Counted from the first letter of the stretch, positions 52,786 through 61,493 are shown. The stretch: DNA of 64,000 nucleotides from Bacteroidales bacterium (GCA_017615795.1 JAFZZK010000013.1:94855-158854); one strand, 5' to 3'. Program-made: numbers and translations. The notes: generated from the sequence alone by a model not told the origin.

Positions 52786-53976
52786 TTAGTCTTGCTTGAC
52801 GACCTTGAGGGTCTGGTTGTTGGCTTTGAGGATGTATTGCCCGTTGACAAGTCCGTCCAAGCTGACGTTCACTTCATGGCTGTCATTGCCGTCGACCTTT
52901 TGCAGAAGTTTGCCGAAAAGGTCATAGACTTCCACTTGCTGGATGTTGTTGTCTGAGGTGACACGCACGTTGCCGGTGGTCGGGTTGGGATAGGCCTTCA
53001 GGGAAGCATCCATGCTGTGGTTGGCGATGCCTACAGGCGTGCTGACGTAAAGAATGTTGAAATCGGTGAAGGTGCAGGAGGCATACTCTGTCATGTCGAA
53101 ATAACTGCGGTCCACGATGGGGTCGGTGAGTCCCATGCACCATTCTCCGTCGATGGTGTAAGAGAGCCAGCCTTCGTTGGCGAGCGTGTAGTTGTGCTCG
53201 TTGTCGACAAAGGTGTAGTTGTTCACGCCCCAGTCATTGTAGGTGATGGTCAGACGGCTGTCGGCTGCATCGATGTTGTTGAGCATCGTTTGGATGTCTT
53301 GGTTGCCATCCCATCTGTAGCCGTATGCGATGCCGACGGGCACGTCGTTCTGGCACCATGCGAAAGTGACGTATGTCTCCTGGCTGCCGGAACCGATCCA
53401 GTAGTTGATGTTTGCCGGGACCAACACAGGCACGTAAGGTGCCGCGGGTGCTGCGAGGTAGTAGAGGGTGGCGTCATCGTAGTCGTCACAGTCCAAGGAC
53501 CATTCCTGCACTTCAAAATATCCGTTGTTGACGAGAGGGTCTGTCACGCCGCTGCTATAGTTGCCGTCCATGGTGTACATGCAGTATCCGGAAGGGAATG
53601 AGAGATTCAAGCCCAGATCCGTGTTCTGGTACGTGATCAAATCAAAGAGCGTGTTCGTGGAATTGTAAGAGACATGGAAATGGGCGCTGTCTTCGGCAGC
53701 GATTTCATCGAACATGTCCTTGATGGTTTTGGTTCCGTCCCAGCGATAGCCGTATACAATGCCGACAGGATTTTCGTTGTTGCAATAGAAAATGGCGGTG
53801 ACAATCTGGTTGGCACCGGTGCCGATCCAGTATTGGACGCTATCGGTGGACACGTTCACTTGGACGCCACGCACGGGCTGGAAATCTGATCCGCCGTTTT
53901 GGTGAGCATAATTGTTCTGCGCGAAGGCAAAATTGGTTGCGAATAATATCGCAAGTAAGTAAAAGAATTTTTTCAT
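52786..53976 (-). CDS. T9SS-sorted protein with duplicated 'YRWDG' domain, candidate B12-related surface protein
   Basis: 396 residues. Signal peptide 1-20 ('FATNFAFAQ'). Two homologous domains follow, about 49-166 and 192-304. Each starts 'YWIGxG', then has a Cys-containing strand, 'PVGIxYGYRWDG', a short helix ('TIKDMFDEIAAEDS' or 'DIQTMLNNIDAADS') and ends with 'YTMDGNYSSGVTDPLV' or 'YTIDGEWCMGLTDPIV'. A T9SS type A sorting domain begins at about 328 ('AYPNPTTGNVRV') and ends 'LKVVKQD'. It lies 12 bases after the BtuG-like gene in the riboswitch operon. I cannot name the domain family with certainty; B12 binding is a hypothesis from context. Confidence 0.78.
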   Translation of the reverse strand: MKKFFYLLAILFATNFAFAQNNYAHQNGGSDFQPVRGVQVNVSTDSVQYWIGTGANQIVTAIFYCNNENPVGIVYGYRWDGTKTIKDMFDEIAAEDSAHFHVSYNSTNTLFDLITYQNTDLGLNLSFPSGYCMYTMDGNYSSGVTDPLVNNGYFEVQEWSLDCDDYDDATLYYLAAPAAPYVPVLVPANINYWIGSGSQETYVTFAWCQNDVPVGIAYGYRWDGNQDIQTMLNNIDAADSRLTITYNDWGVNNYTFVDNEHNYTLANEGWLSYTIDGEWCMGLTDPIVDRSYFDMTEYASCTFTDFNILYVSTPVGIANHSMDASLKAYPNPTTGNVRVTSDNNIQQVEVYDLFGKLLQKVDGNDSHEVNVSLDGLVNGQYILKANNQTLKVVKQD

Positions 53977-53988
53977 AAGACGATGTTT

Positions 53989-55089
53989 TTATTGGTATTT
54001 TGAAATTAGATTAGTTTCTGTGTTAAAAACGATTTTAGAAGGGTTGATGCCAACCTCGAAGGAGAACTTCTTCTTGCCATCTTGGCTGAAGCAGTACACA
54101 TCGCCCGTGACGGTGAAATCATGGACGTCTGTAATGTAGATGTCCCCGTTGAGCGGGTTGGCCGTGATGGAATAAGGGGTCTCGATGGTCGTGCCGTCGG
54201 TGATGAAGTTGTGGTCGGAAAGCTCGTCGGTATGCAGATTGAGCACTTTGATCCAGGATGTGGAATTCATGAAGTCGTATGAATAGACGAAGGCCTTGTC
54301 GCCATAGATGTCGAAGTTGAGGACCTCGATGCCGTATTCTTTGACGACTTCGTCGGTGGCGGCGTCGATTTTATAAAGGTTGTAGGGTGTCGCCATGTAG
54401 TCGCCGCGTGAGTTCACATAAATGTATTGGTCGTTGTAACCTTTGACGATGTAGGGGTTGATGCCGACCGTGATGGTTTTGGTGACAGTCATGGTGTTGG
54501 GGTCGACGACGGAGACAGTGTTGTCGTAGTTGGGGTTGTCCAATCCGCCGGAGTTGGCGACGTACAGTTTGTGGTTGCAGACGCAGATGCCTTCGGGGTT
54601 GCGTCCGCAGCGAACGGTGCCGTCGATTTCGAGTGTGGCGGTGTCGATGCGTACCACGTCACCGTCGAAGCAGGAGACGAAGGCTTTGCCGTTGAGGAAG
54701 CAGATGTATCGGGGTTGTTTGCCTTCCAAGGATATGGATTTCAGAGACTTGGCGTTTGCAAAGTTCATCACTTCCACGCGGTTGGAGACGTTGACCACAG
54801 CATAAAGTTTGGAACCGTAGCGTTGAAGGTCGTTGCCGGTGTCGCCCAATCCGCGGTGGTTGGCCTCAAGGAAGATGTCGGGGTTGATGACGCCCGTTTT
54901 CATGTCGTAATAGGAGATGGAACTATTGTTGTGATCCATGACACCCTCGTTGAGTACGAAAATCCCGTCGGCATGGGCGTCTATGGGCGGTGTGGGATTG
55001 GGTGGCTCGGGCCCGGGACAGGCGGTGAGCAATAACAGAGAGGCCGCCAGGAGGGCGTATACAAAGGTGGACTTTTTTCTCAAATGCAT
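53989..55089 (-). CDS. btuG: BtuG-like surface beta-propeller lipoprotein
   Basis: 366 residues. A lipoprotein signal ends at Cys24 ('LLTAC') followed by a Pro-rich linker. The mature part is a YncE/DUF5074-type beta-propeller with repeated blades: 'GIFVLNEGVMDHNNSSISYY', 'GLGDTGNDLQRYGSKLYAVV', 'GKQPRYICFLNGKAFVSCFD', 'GRNPEGICVCNHKLYVANSG' and 'GINPYIVKGYNDQYIYVNSR'. This matches the general pattern of BtuG, the outer-surface cobalamin-binding lipoprotein of Bacteroides that loads the TonB transporter BtuB. The cobalamin riboswitch directly upstream strengthens the call. No btuB gene lies in this window. Confidence 0.75.
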   Translation of the reverse strand: MHLRKKSTFVYALLAASLLLLTACPGPEPPNPTPPIDAHADGIFVLNEGVMDHNNSSISYYDMKTGVINPDIFLEANHRGLGDTGNDLQRYGSKLYAVVNVSNRVEVMNFANAKSLKSISLEGKQPRYICFLNGKAFVSCFDGDVVRIDTATLEIDGTVRCGRNPEGICVCNHKLYVANSGGLDNPNYDNTVSVVDPNTMTVTKTITVGINPYIVKGYNDQYIYVNSRGDYMATPYNLYKIDAATDEVVKEYGIEVLNFDIYGDKAFVYSYDFMNSTSWIKVLNLHTDELSDHNFITDGTTIETPYSITANPLNGDIYITDVHDFTVTGDVYCFSQDGKKKFSFEVGINPSKIVFNTETNLISKYQ

Positions 55090-55195
55090 TTCCTCGGCAT
55101 TTTAGAATTAATAATATGCTTCGGAATAGAGGAGGGAATCGCATGGAACATGCAATTGTTTAAACCGGCCTAAACTCCCGAAGCGGTCACAATCA

Positions 55196-55362
55196 CGCCA
55201 AGTGGTAGGTTTTCTGACTTGTCTCTTCCGGAACGCCTTCCCGTCGTGCGACAGTGACTTTGTTGTCCCGGAAACGGATGAGACTCACAGCAGCGGGTAC
55301 TGTACAGGTCTTGCACCTGTTTCCCTTGGGTTTTTTCTTTCGGAAAAAGCCTTTCCCAAATG
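55196..55362 (-). ncRNA. Cobalamin (AdoCbl/B12) riboswitch
   Basis: On the minus strand the leader has the conserved core of the cobalamin riboswitch in order. 'GGGAAACAGGTGCAAGACCTG' gives the P3/P4-type hairpin (GGGAA at about 55319, CAGGTG/CACCTG). Then come 'ACCCGCTGCTGTGA' (the CCCGC-CUGUGA block), 'AGTCACTG', 'GGGAAGGCG' and the B12 box end 'AAGTCAGAAAACCTACCA'. It lies between a -7 box at 55369-55376 and the BtuG-like gene about 107 bases downstream. A small hairpin (GCATG/CATGC, about 55141-55153) in the leader near the gene may act in the expression platform. High B12 is expected to lower expression of the following three genes. Confidence 0.9.
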
Positions 55363-55368
55363 GCGCTG

Positions 55369-55376
55369 CAAAAGTA
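55369..55376 (-). promoter_or_regulatory. -7 box of the cobalamin-riboswitch operon
   Basis: TACTTTTG on the minus strand matches TAnnTTTG, placing the transcript start just at the 5' edge of the riboswitch. The -33 match is poor. Confidence 0.65.
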
Positions 55377-55440
55377 CAAAAAAATTAGGGAATTATATAA
55401 CTGATGGCACAAATCAGGGGCTTTTGCATCTTTTTTTTAT

Positions 55441-55562
55441 TTGGGCGTGCCGGCGCGGCGGCGGAAACCACAATCATACACGCAACCAAATGTCGCCGCG
55501 CCGTCGGGCTTTCCGTTCCAATGGCTGTCAAGCCAGCCATTTCCACTGCAATCCCTCACGCA
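55441..55562. repeat. Structured GC-rich intergenic element (three-way-junction-like)
   Basis: The element starts TTGGGCGTG and ends ATCCCTCACGC. Its termini can pair (GCGTG 55445-55449 with CACGC 55557-55561). Inside are two perfect inverted repeats: GGCGCGGCG (55452-55460) with CGCCGCGCC (55494-55502), and AATGGCTG (55520-55527) with CAGCCATT (55534-55541). Between them lies 'GTCGGGCTTTCCG'. The layout resembles dispersed repeats I recall between genes in other Bacteroidota; a further copy was not found in this window. Confidence 0.6.
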
Positions 55563-55746
55563 TGCTCGTTGAACCCCACACCCGTTTCGCGGCGAACACC
55601 GTGCTTCCTCGTCTCAACATTCTCCCGCGCCGCGATTTTTCCCCGCGCGCCGTCCATCCCAGGGGCTGCTCAAGGAAAATCAGTTTTTTTTAATTGTCCC
55701 TATCTGAATGTACCCCGGAGGGGTACCATATCTGTAACGTATGCTG
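55563..55746. other. GC-rich non-coding remainder before uvrC
   Basis: No convincing gene. It holds CGCGGCG and CGCCGCG segments (around 55590 and 55630) that could pair, a T run at 55685-55691, and a perfect GTACCCC/GGGGTAC hairpin (about 55710-55726) 20 bases past the uvrC stop. That hairpin lacks a T run on the uvrC strand, so its role as terminator is unclear. Confidence 0.5.
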
Positions 55747-57543
55747 TCAATGTCCAGTCTCTTGATTTTCCCGTAGGTACGCAAACAAATCCACGGCCTT
55801 CTTCGGTCCGATCACCTCGGCCAGTTGCTGTTCCGTGGCTTCGCGGATGCGCTTCACCGACTTGTAATGGGCGAGCAACTTTTGCTTGAGCACGGGGCCG
55901 ATGCCGGGCGCGTTGTCCAACACGGAGGCGATGCTTGTCTTGGATCGGCGGTTGCGGTGATGGGTGATGCCGAAGTGGTGCACCTCGTCGCGCACCTGCT
56001 GCAACAGTTTTTGTGCCTCCGACTTCTTGTCGATATAGACGGGGTACTCGTCGCCCACCTTGTAAATGTCCTCCAATCGTTTGGCGATGCCCACCACCAT
56101 CAGTTTGTCCTCGATGTGGAGGGCTTGGATGGAGCGGTAGGCGGCGTTGAGTTGCCCTTTGCCACCATCGATGACCACCAGGTCGGGCAGGTTTTTCTCC
56201 TCCTCGATGAGGCGGTGGTAGCGGCGGTAGATGACCTCCTCCATGGAGGCGAAGTCGTCGGCCCCGACCACGGTCTTGATGTTGTAGTGGCGGTACTCCT
56301 TCTTGGCAGGCTTGCCGTCGATGAAGCATATCATGGCGGCCACGGGGTCTTCGCCCTGCGTGTTGGAGTTGTCGAAGCACTCGATGTGGCGCGGCAGTGT
56401 CTTCATGCCGAGGGCCTGTTGCAGGGCCATGAGCACGCGCTGGCTGCGCCGTTCGGGGTTGACGAGATCCTGCCGTTTCTTCTTCTCTAACATGTAGAAA
56501 TGGGCATTGCGGACGGCCAGGTCCAGGAGCTTGCGCTTCTCGCCGCGCTGCGGCACCACCACCTCCATGCCGTCGGGCGCGATGGTGGGCTCCATGGGCA
56601 CCAGTAGGGTTGGGGAGAGCGTGCCGAGACGCTCCTGCATCTCCAAGATGCCGTTCCAGAGCAGTTCCTCGCTGCTGCTGTCTAATTTGTTGTCAATCTC
56701 CAAGGTGTGTGCCTGCACAATGGCGCCGTCCACCACGCGCAGGAAGCTGATGTAGGCGCACTCCTCGTCCTCTTCCATGCCGAACACGTCTAAGCGGGTG
56801 AGTGTGGGGCTGACCACCACCGACTTGGCAACGTATTCACTCAAAATTTCGATTTGTTTCTTGATGGCTCCAGCCTTCTCGAACTCCCATTTTTCAGCAT
56901 GTTGCATCATGTCCTCCTTGAGTTGCTGGATGACCTCCTTGCGGTTGCCCTTGATGATGTCGAGGATCTTGCGGATATTCTCCTGATACTGTTCTGCGGT
57001 GATGAGGTTGCAGCAGGGTGCTGCGCACTTGCCGAGCTGGTGCTGCATGCAGGGGCGCTCGTTGCGCACAAGGCGGCGGCACGTGCGCAAGGGGAACATG
57101 TCGTTGATGGTGTCCAACAGGACGTTCATCTGCTTGACCGACGAGTAGGGGCCGAAAAGGTGCATCTTGTCAGGCTCGGGATGGCGTGTGGGGAAGATGC
57201 GCGGGAACTCCTCCTTGGTGACAGCAATCCACGGGTACGACTTGTCGTCCTTGAGCATGATGTTGTAGCGCGGCTTGAACTGCTTGATCATGCTGTTCTC
57301 GAGCAGTAGGGCCTCCCACTCGTTGTCCACCACGGTGGTCTGGATGTCGCGGATCTTGGTGACGAGCATGCGCACTTTGGGCGAGTCGTGGTCCTTGTTA
57401 AAATAGGAGGAGACGCGGCGCTTGAGGCGTTTGGCCTTGCCCACGTAGATGATGGTGCCGTCGGCGTCGAAAAAGCGGTAAACGCCCGGCTTCTCGGGCA
57501 GGGAACGCAGGATGAGCTGTATGTTGTCGGGCGTGGATTTCAT
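55747..57543 (-). CDS. uvrC: Excinuclease ABC subunit C
   Basis: 598 residues. GIY-YIG nuclease domain at the N terminus ('KPGVYRFFDADGTIIYVGKA'), UVR motif region near 200-235, the RNase H-like endonuclease domain ('ECFDNSNTQGEDPVAAMICF') near 380, and C-terminal helix-hairpin-helix motifs ('NAPGIGPVLKQKLLAHYKSV'). It makes both incisions in nucleotide excision repair. Its ATG shares base 57543 with the stop of the upstream ABC permease gene, so the two are translationally coupled. Confidence 0.95.
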   Translation of the reverse strand: MKSTPDNIQLILRSLPEKPGVYRFFDADGTIIYVGKAKRLKRRVSSYFNKDHDSPKVRMLVTKIRDIQTTVVDNEWEALLLENSMIKQFKPRYNIMLKDDKSYPWIAVTKEEFPRIFPTRHPEPDKMHLFGPYSSVKQMNVLLDTINDMFPLRTCRRLVRNERPCMQHQLGKCAAPCCNLITAEQYQENIRKILDIIKGNRKEVIQQLKEDMMQHAEKWEFEKAGAIKKQIEILSEYVAKSVVVSPTLTRLDVFGMEEDEECAYISFLRVVDGAIVQAHTLEIDNKLDSSSEELLWNGILEMQERLGTLSPTLLVPMEPTIAPDGMEVVVPQRGEKRKLLDLAVRNAHFYMLEKKKRQDLVNPERRSQRVLMALQQALGMKTLPRHIECFDNSNTQGEDPVAAMICFIDGKPAKKEYRHYNIKTVVGADDFASMEEVIYRRYHRLIEEEKNLPDLVVIDGGKGQLNAAYRSIQALHIEDKLMVVGIAKRLEDIYKVGDEYPVYIDKKSEAQKLLQQVRDEVHHFGITHHRNRRSKTSIASVLDNAPGIGPVLKQKLLAHYKSVKRIREATEQQLAEVIGPKKAVDLFAYLRENQETGH

Positions 57544-58550
57544 CAGTGTTTACGGAGCAGGAGGAAGATGAAATAGGGTGCGCCGGCCAGGGCGGTGATG
57601 CTGCCCACGGGTAGTTCGGAAGGTGCGGCTATGGTGCGCGCCAGCGTGTCCGCGATGAGCAGGAAAAAGGCCCCGAAGAAGAGCGAGTAGGTGAAGAGGT
57701 GACGGTTGTCGCTGCCGAAGATGAGACGGGCGATGTGGGGCACGATAAGGCCGATGAACCCGATGACGCCGCAGAAGGAGACCACCACCGCGATGAGCAC
57801 GGAGGATGCGATGAGCGTGATGTAGGTGACGCGACGCGCGTCCACACCGAGGCTCTGTGCTGTTTCCGTCCCCAACTGTAAGATGTTGAGGTCCTTGGCA
57901 TGCCAATATAGTAGAAGGATGACAATGATCATCACGGGTAGCAGGCAGGCAATCTCCTGCCAGGATACGGTGGCCACACTGCCCATGGTCCAGAAGAAAA
58001 TTTGGTGCATCTCTTTTTGGTTGAGCACCATCAGCAGGGTGATGACGGCGGAGATGAAGAAGTTGAGGGCTATGCCAGTGAGTAGCAGTGTCTGAGTGCT
58101 GTGCCGTCCTCGCAGGCGGGCGATGCCCATGATGAGCAACAGCGTCAGGATGGCAGTGGCCAATGCCGGCAGGGTGATGCCAAACACGAAGGCGTCCCAG
58201 CCGATGATGATGGCGATGGCCGCGCCTAATGACGCACCCGACGAGATGCCAAGGATGTAGGGGTCGCAGATGGGGTTGCGGAAGATGCTCTGGAACACGC
58301 AGCCGCAGATGGCCAGCGAGGCGCCCGCCAGCAGGCTCATCACGATGCGCGGCAACCGCAGCTGCCACAAGGTGATCTCATAGAACGCTGGCACTGTCGT
58401 GTCGGCGGCCAGCCCGAACTTGTGCAGGAAACTCTGCCACAGCACGTCGGCAGGAATGTGGATGACCCCGACGAACGTGGCCAGCACTGCGTTGGCCAAC
58501 AGCACCGCACTGAATAACAAGGACCAAACGATATGTATGCGACGTTTCAT
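57543..58550 (-). CDS. FecCD/BtuC-type ABC transporter permease
   Basis: 335 residues with about nine to ten membrane helices. The FecCD signature blocks are 'PRIVMSLLAGASLAICGCVF', 'NPICDPYILGISSGASLGAA' and the cytoplasmic coupling region 'GFIGLIVPHIARLIFGSDNR'. Such permeases import cobalamin, haem or ferric siderophores with a BtuF/BtuD-type binding protein and ATPase, neither of which is adjacent. Nearness to the cobalamin operon favours B12, but no riboswitch precedes this gene. ATG 58550 follows the -7 box at 58571-58578; a longer reading from 58619 would start upstream of it. Confidence 0.85.
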   Translation of the reverse strand: MKRRIHIVWSLLFSAVLLANAVLATFVGVIHIPADVLWQSFLHKFGLAADTTVPAFYEITLWQLRLPRIVMSLLAGASLAICGCVFQSIFRNPICDPYILGISSGASLGAAIAIIIGWDAFVFGITLPALATAILTLLLIMGIARLRGRHSTQTLLLTGIALNFFISAVITLLMVLNQKEMHQIFFWTMGSVATVSWQEIACLLPVMIIVILLLYWHAKDLNILQLGTETAQSLGVDARRVTYITLIASSVLIAVVVSFCGVIGFIGLIVPHIARLIFGSDNRHLFTYSLFFGAFFLLIADTLARTIAAPSELPVGSITALAGAPYFIFLLLRKH

Positions 58551-58897
58551 CTTACATTTTTTTGAAGTTGCAAACATACACAAAAAAAACGGAAGAAGGT
58601 ATGGCACATCTTGTCGCAATTTGTTTATTTGTTTTTTAACATTTATATGTTATAAAAAAGATTGTGAATTGATATTTTTTGCATTTTTCTTTTTGTACTA
58701 TTGCAGAATTGAAAGTGGAGATATTTTTTTTGAAAATTATTGATGAATAATAAGTTGAATAAAGAACCCCGTTTGCTTGTGTTTGGCTGCGAATATTGGG
58801 TGATGGCTTGAAATGCTTTGTATTTTGCAAGTTGCGTAATTTTTGTATTATTTTTACTAAAAAACGTTATTATTATCATAAAATTAAAACAGTTAAT
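58551..58897. other. AT-rich divergent intergenic region
   Basis: 347 bases between the btuC-like gene (minus) and the FISUMP gene (plus). It holds the minus-strand -7 box at 58571-58578 and several TATTTTTTG- and TATTTTG-like near matches on the plus strand, none exact. No gene, tRNA or stable hairpin was seen. Confidence 0.5.
58571..58578 (-). promoter_or_regulatory. -7 box of the btuC-like/uvrC operon
   Basis: TATGTTTG on the minus strand matches TAnnTTTG, 20 bases before the chosen ATG. Confidence 0.6.
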
Positions 58898-61438
58898 ATG
58901 AAAAAACAGTTACTAAAATTTTCTTTTATTCGTACAGTTCAGATGTTTCTGTCATTTTGTTTCATCCTGTTTATGATGAATACCAATATTGTGGCCGAAA
59001 CCGTCACCTACACGCCTGACTCCAGAAACTCGGTAACCACGTCGGGTACCGCCCCCACAGGGTCATCTGCATCGTTTTATAATACTTATAACAACAAGAA
59101 TCAGGTAACGAAAAACAACTCAATGACATTCACGCTGTCCGGTTATGCTGGTTGTAAAATCACGGGCATCACCCTGTCTATGAAATCCAATACGGATAAA
59201 GGTTCTGGATACTTCTCTATGGTGGCGGGCAGCACAACGTTGTCATCCATCGCGACGGCAACCGCTCCGGCAGCTTTCAATAGTTCGTCTTGGCACGGCG
59301 CCTGGTCAACGAGTTATGTGGATGTTACTCCTGCTATGACCAACAGTAACTATACCATCGGCACCGGAGAGGATGTTGTCGTTACTATTGCGGCCACTGT
59401 CAGTTCACTCTATTGCCAATACATAACCATAACGTATGAGCCCACTCCCAAGTACGACATCACTTTTAATCCCGGAACGGGCACTTGCACCCCCTCCAGC
59501 GCGAACGTCAATGTCATTGATTTGTCAACGGTAACGGCCACCCCTTCGGCTTCCTGCCAGGCAAGCGGTTGGGTTTTTGTCGGTTGGTCGGAGAGCGAGG
59601 TGGCAGAGACCAATACCGCTCCCACATTGTTGACCGGTTCGTATCAGCCCAGTGGCAATATCACCCTGTACGCAGTGTATATGCTTGACGGAGGAGCAAT
59701 CAACACGGCCAGCAGGACCTTCTTGTCGTATAACTTTGATAACGGCAGAACTATGCAGAACGATGAACCTCACGCTATCAACAGTGTTGCTACAATCTCC
59801 TTTAACCAAGGTGGGAACATTCACGCAGGCGTGCCCGCCTATTATATCGATGGGGAAGCTGTCCGCTGTTATGTGGGGAACACTTTCAAGGTAAAATCCA
59901 CGGTCCTTCCCATAAGGAGCATCACCTTGACCTTTAGCACTGGCGGCGGTAGTAACACAACCGTATCAGGTCATCCTATTTCTGCCAGTACGGGGACCTA
60001 TACCGACGGTGAAACCGAAGGTTCCTGGACGGGAAGTGCCGACTCCGTGACATTTACCGTCAGTAATTCTCTAGGAAACACATCCGGACACCGACGTTTG
60101 GCAGCGATTACTGTCACGTACGGCCAGAACTTTGCAGTTGTGTATAACACCAATCCCAATTGCGTCCGCACGCTGAACATCGCATATCTGAAGGCCGACG
60201 GAACGCAGGCCGCAGGAGACTATTCGCAATCGGTAGGAATCAACCTGCCCTTTAACGTCACCAGCCCTCAGGTGAGCGGCTATGTGGCCGACAGAAGTGT
60301 TGTCGCTGGCACCATGCCCAATGACGATGTGTATGATACGGTCACATACCACCTTGTGACAGTGGATATTGACAGTATCTTCCATTGTGATATTCCCGGT
60401 TCCGGCAGCATCACCGTCACAAACCCCACCAGCGGTTATGAGTATTCGTTGGATGGCACAAGTTTCCAAAGCAGTCTGGCTTTCACCGATTTGAATGCGG
60501 GCGACCACACTCTGTACATACGTCCGGTTGGCCAAGATTACAACTACACCGGTGTTTGGACGGTGACATCGAATATCAATGAACCTACAAACCCCAATTA
60601 CGTGTTTTCGCTCAACGGTCCGGATGCGTATGGAGCACTTGCGCCGAGTGCCACATCCACGACAGTGAGCCTCACCAATCCTACGGTTACCCATTTTATG
60701 GACAATTTCATAAACCACTACAGTACGGATTCAGTTACCCTTGTCAACGATGCTCCGGCTGAATATACTGCCACCGGGGATTATACTGTCGAGTGGACTG
60801 CCACCGATAAGTGCGGAAATATTGCCACCACAACGGTCACCGTGCATATCACTGAGCAAACCTGTGCCGGAGTGTCGGATGTGGATGGCAATAATTACCA
60901 GACGGTGCTTATCGGTTCCAAATGTTGGATGGCGGAGAATTTGAGAACCACCCGTTATTCTGATGGCCGCAATATTACCAACATCTATCTTTACACCAAC
61001 TCTTACCGTCCCGATGCCAATGCCAATAAGCAGGTCTTCGGCTTGTTGTATGATTGGTATGACGCATTGGACTCCAACAGCGTAAGAACGAGGTCACCCT
61101 ATGTTCAGGGCATTTGTCCTGCCGATTGGCATATTCCTACCGAAAGCGAATTCCAGGAACTGAGTGCGGTTGACCTGCATACTTTGCGCTCCAGTGAATA
61201 TTGGCTGAAGAATCCTGGCAGCAACACTACCGGTTTTACAATGCATCCTGCAGGTATGTACAGCTCCGATGCCAGCAGATATGAGGATCTGTTGGATAAT
61301 GCCTATTTTTGGTCGTCAGCAGGGGTCGATGACATAACGGCACATTGCTATATGGCTGATTGCCACTGCTATATGATGTTCGATTTGATACGCAAAAAAA
61401 ATGATGCATACAGCATTCGTTGCGTCAAAAACGAATAG
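58898..61438 (+). CDS. Large exported protein with C-terminal FISUMP domain
   Basis: 846 residues. A hydrophobic signal segment (about 10-32) ends near 'NIVAE'. Then come several Ser/Thr-rich beta domains: 'TFTLSGYAGCKITGITLSMK' (a T9SS-cargo-like beta-sandwich that recurs near 'IRSITLTFSTGGGSNTTVSG'), a 'WVFVGWSESEVAETNTAPTL' block like Listeria/Bacteroides repeat units, and an HYR-like stretch ('YTVEWTATDKCGNIATTTVT'). The C-terminal 200 residues are a Fibrobacter succinogenes major paralogous domain ('VLIGSKCWMAENLRTTRYSD', 'ICPADWHIPTESEFQELS', 'YFWSSAG', 'YSIRCVKNE'). No T9SS type A tail is visible. Probably an adhesive surface protein. Confidence 0.8.
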   Translation: MKKQLLKFSFIRTVQMFLSFCFILFMMNTNIVAETVTYTPDSRNSVTTSGTAPTGSSASFYNTYNNKNQVTKNNSMTFTLSGYAGCKITGITLSMKSNTDKGSGYFSMVAGSTTLSSIATATAPAAFNSSSWHGAWSTSYVDVTPAMTNSNYTIGTGEDVVVTIAATVSSLYCQYITITYEPTPKYDITFNPGTGTCTPSSANVNVIDLSTVTATPSASCQASGWVFVGWSESEVAETNTAPTLLTGSYQPSGNITLYAVYMLDGGAINTASRTFLSYNFDNGRTMQNDEPHAINSVATISFNQGGNIHAGVPAYYIDGEAVRCYVGNTFKVKSTVLPIRSITLTFSTGGGSNTTVSGHPISASTGTYTDGETEGSWTGSADSVTFTVSNSLGNTSGHRRLAAITVTYGQNFAVVYNTNPNCVRTLNIAYLKADGTQAAGDYSQSVGINLPFNVTSPQVSGYVADRSVVAGTMPNDDVYDTVTYHLVTVDIDSIFHCDIPGSGSITVTNPTSGYEYSLDGTSFQSSLAFTDLNAGDHTLYIRPVGQDYNYTGVWTVTSNINEPTNPNYVFSLNGPDAYGALAPSATSTTVSLTNPTVTHFMDNFINHYSTDSVTLVNDAPAEYTATGDYTVEWTATDKCGNIATTTVTVHITEQTCAGVSDVDGNNYQTVLIGSKCWMAENLRTTRYSDGRNITNIYLYTNSYRPDANANKQVFGLLYDWYDALDSNSVRTRSPYVQGICPADWHIPTESEFQELSAVDLHTLRSSEYWLKNPGSNTTGFTMHPAGMYSSDASRYEDLLDNAYFWSSAGVDDITAHCYMADCHCYMMFDLIRKKNDAYSIRCVKNE

Positions 61439-61493
61439 GCATTTAAAAAGTTAGGAATCTTCATTTAGGATTAAACACAACTACCATAATATT

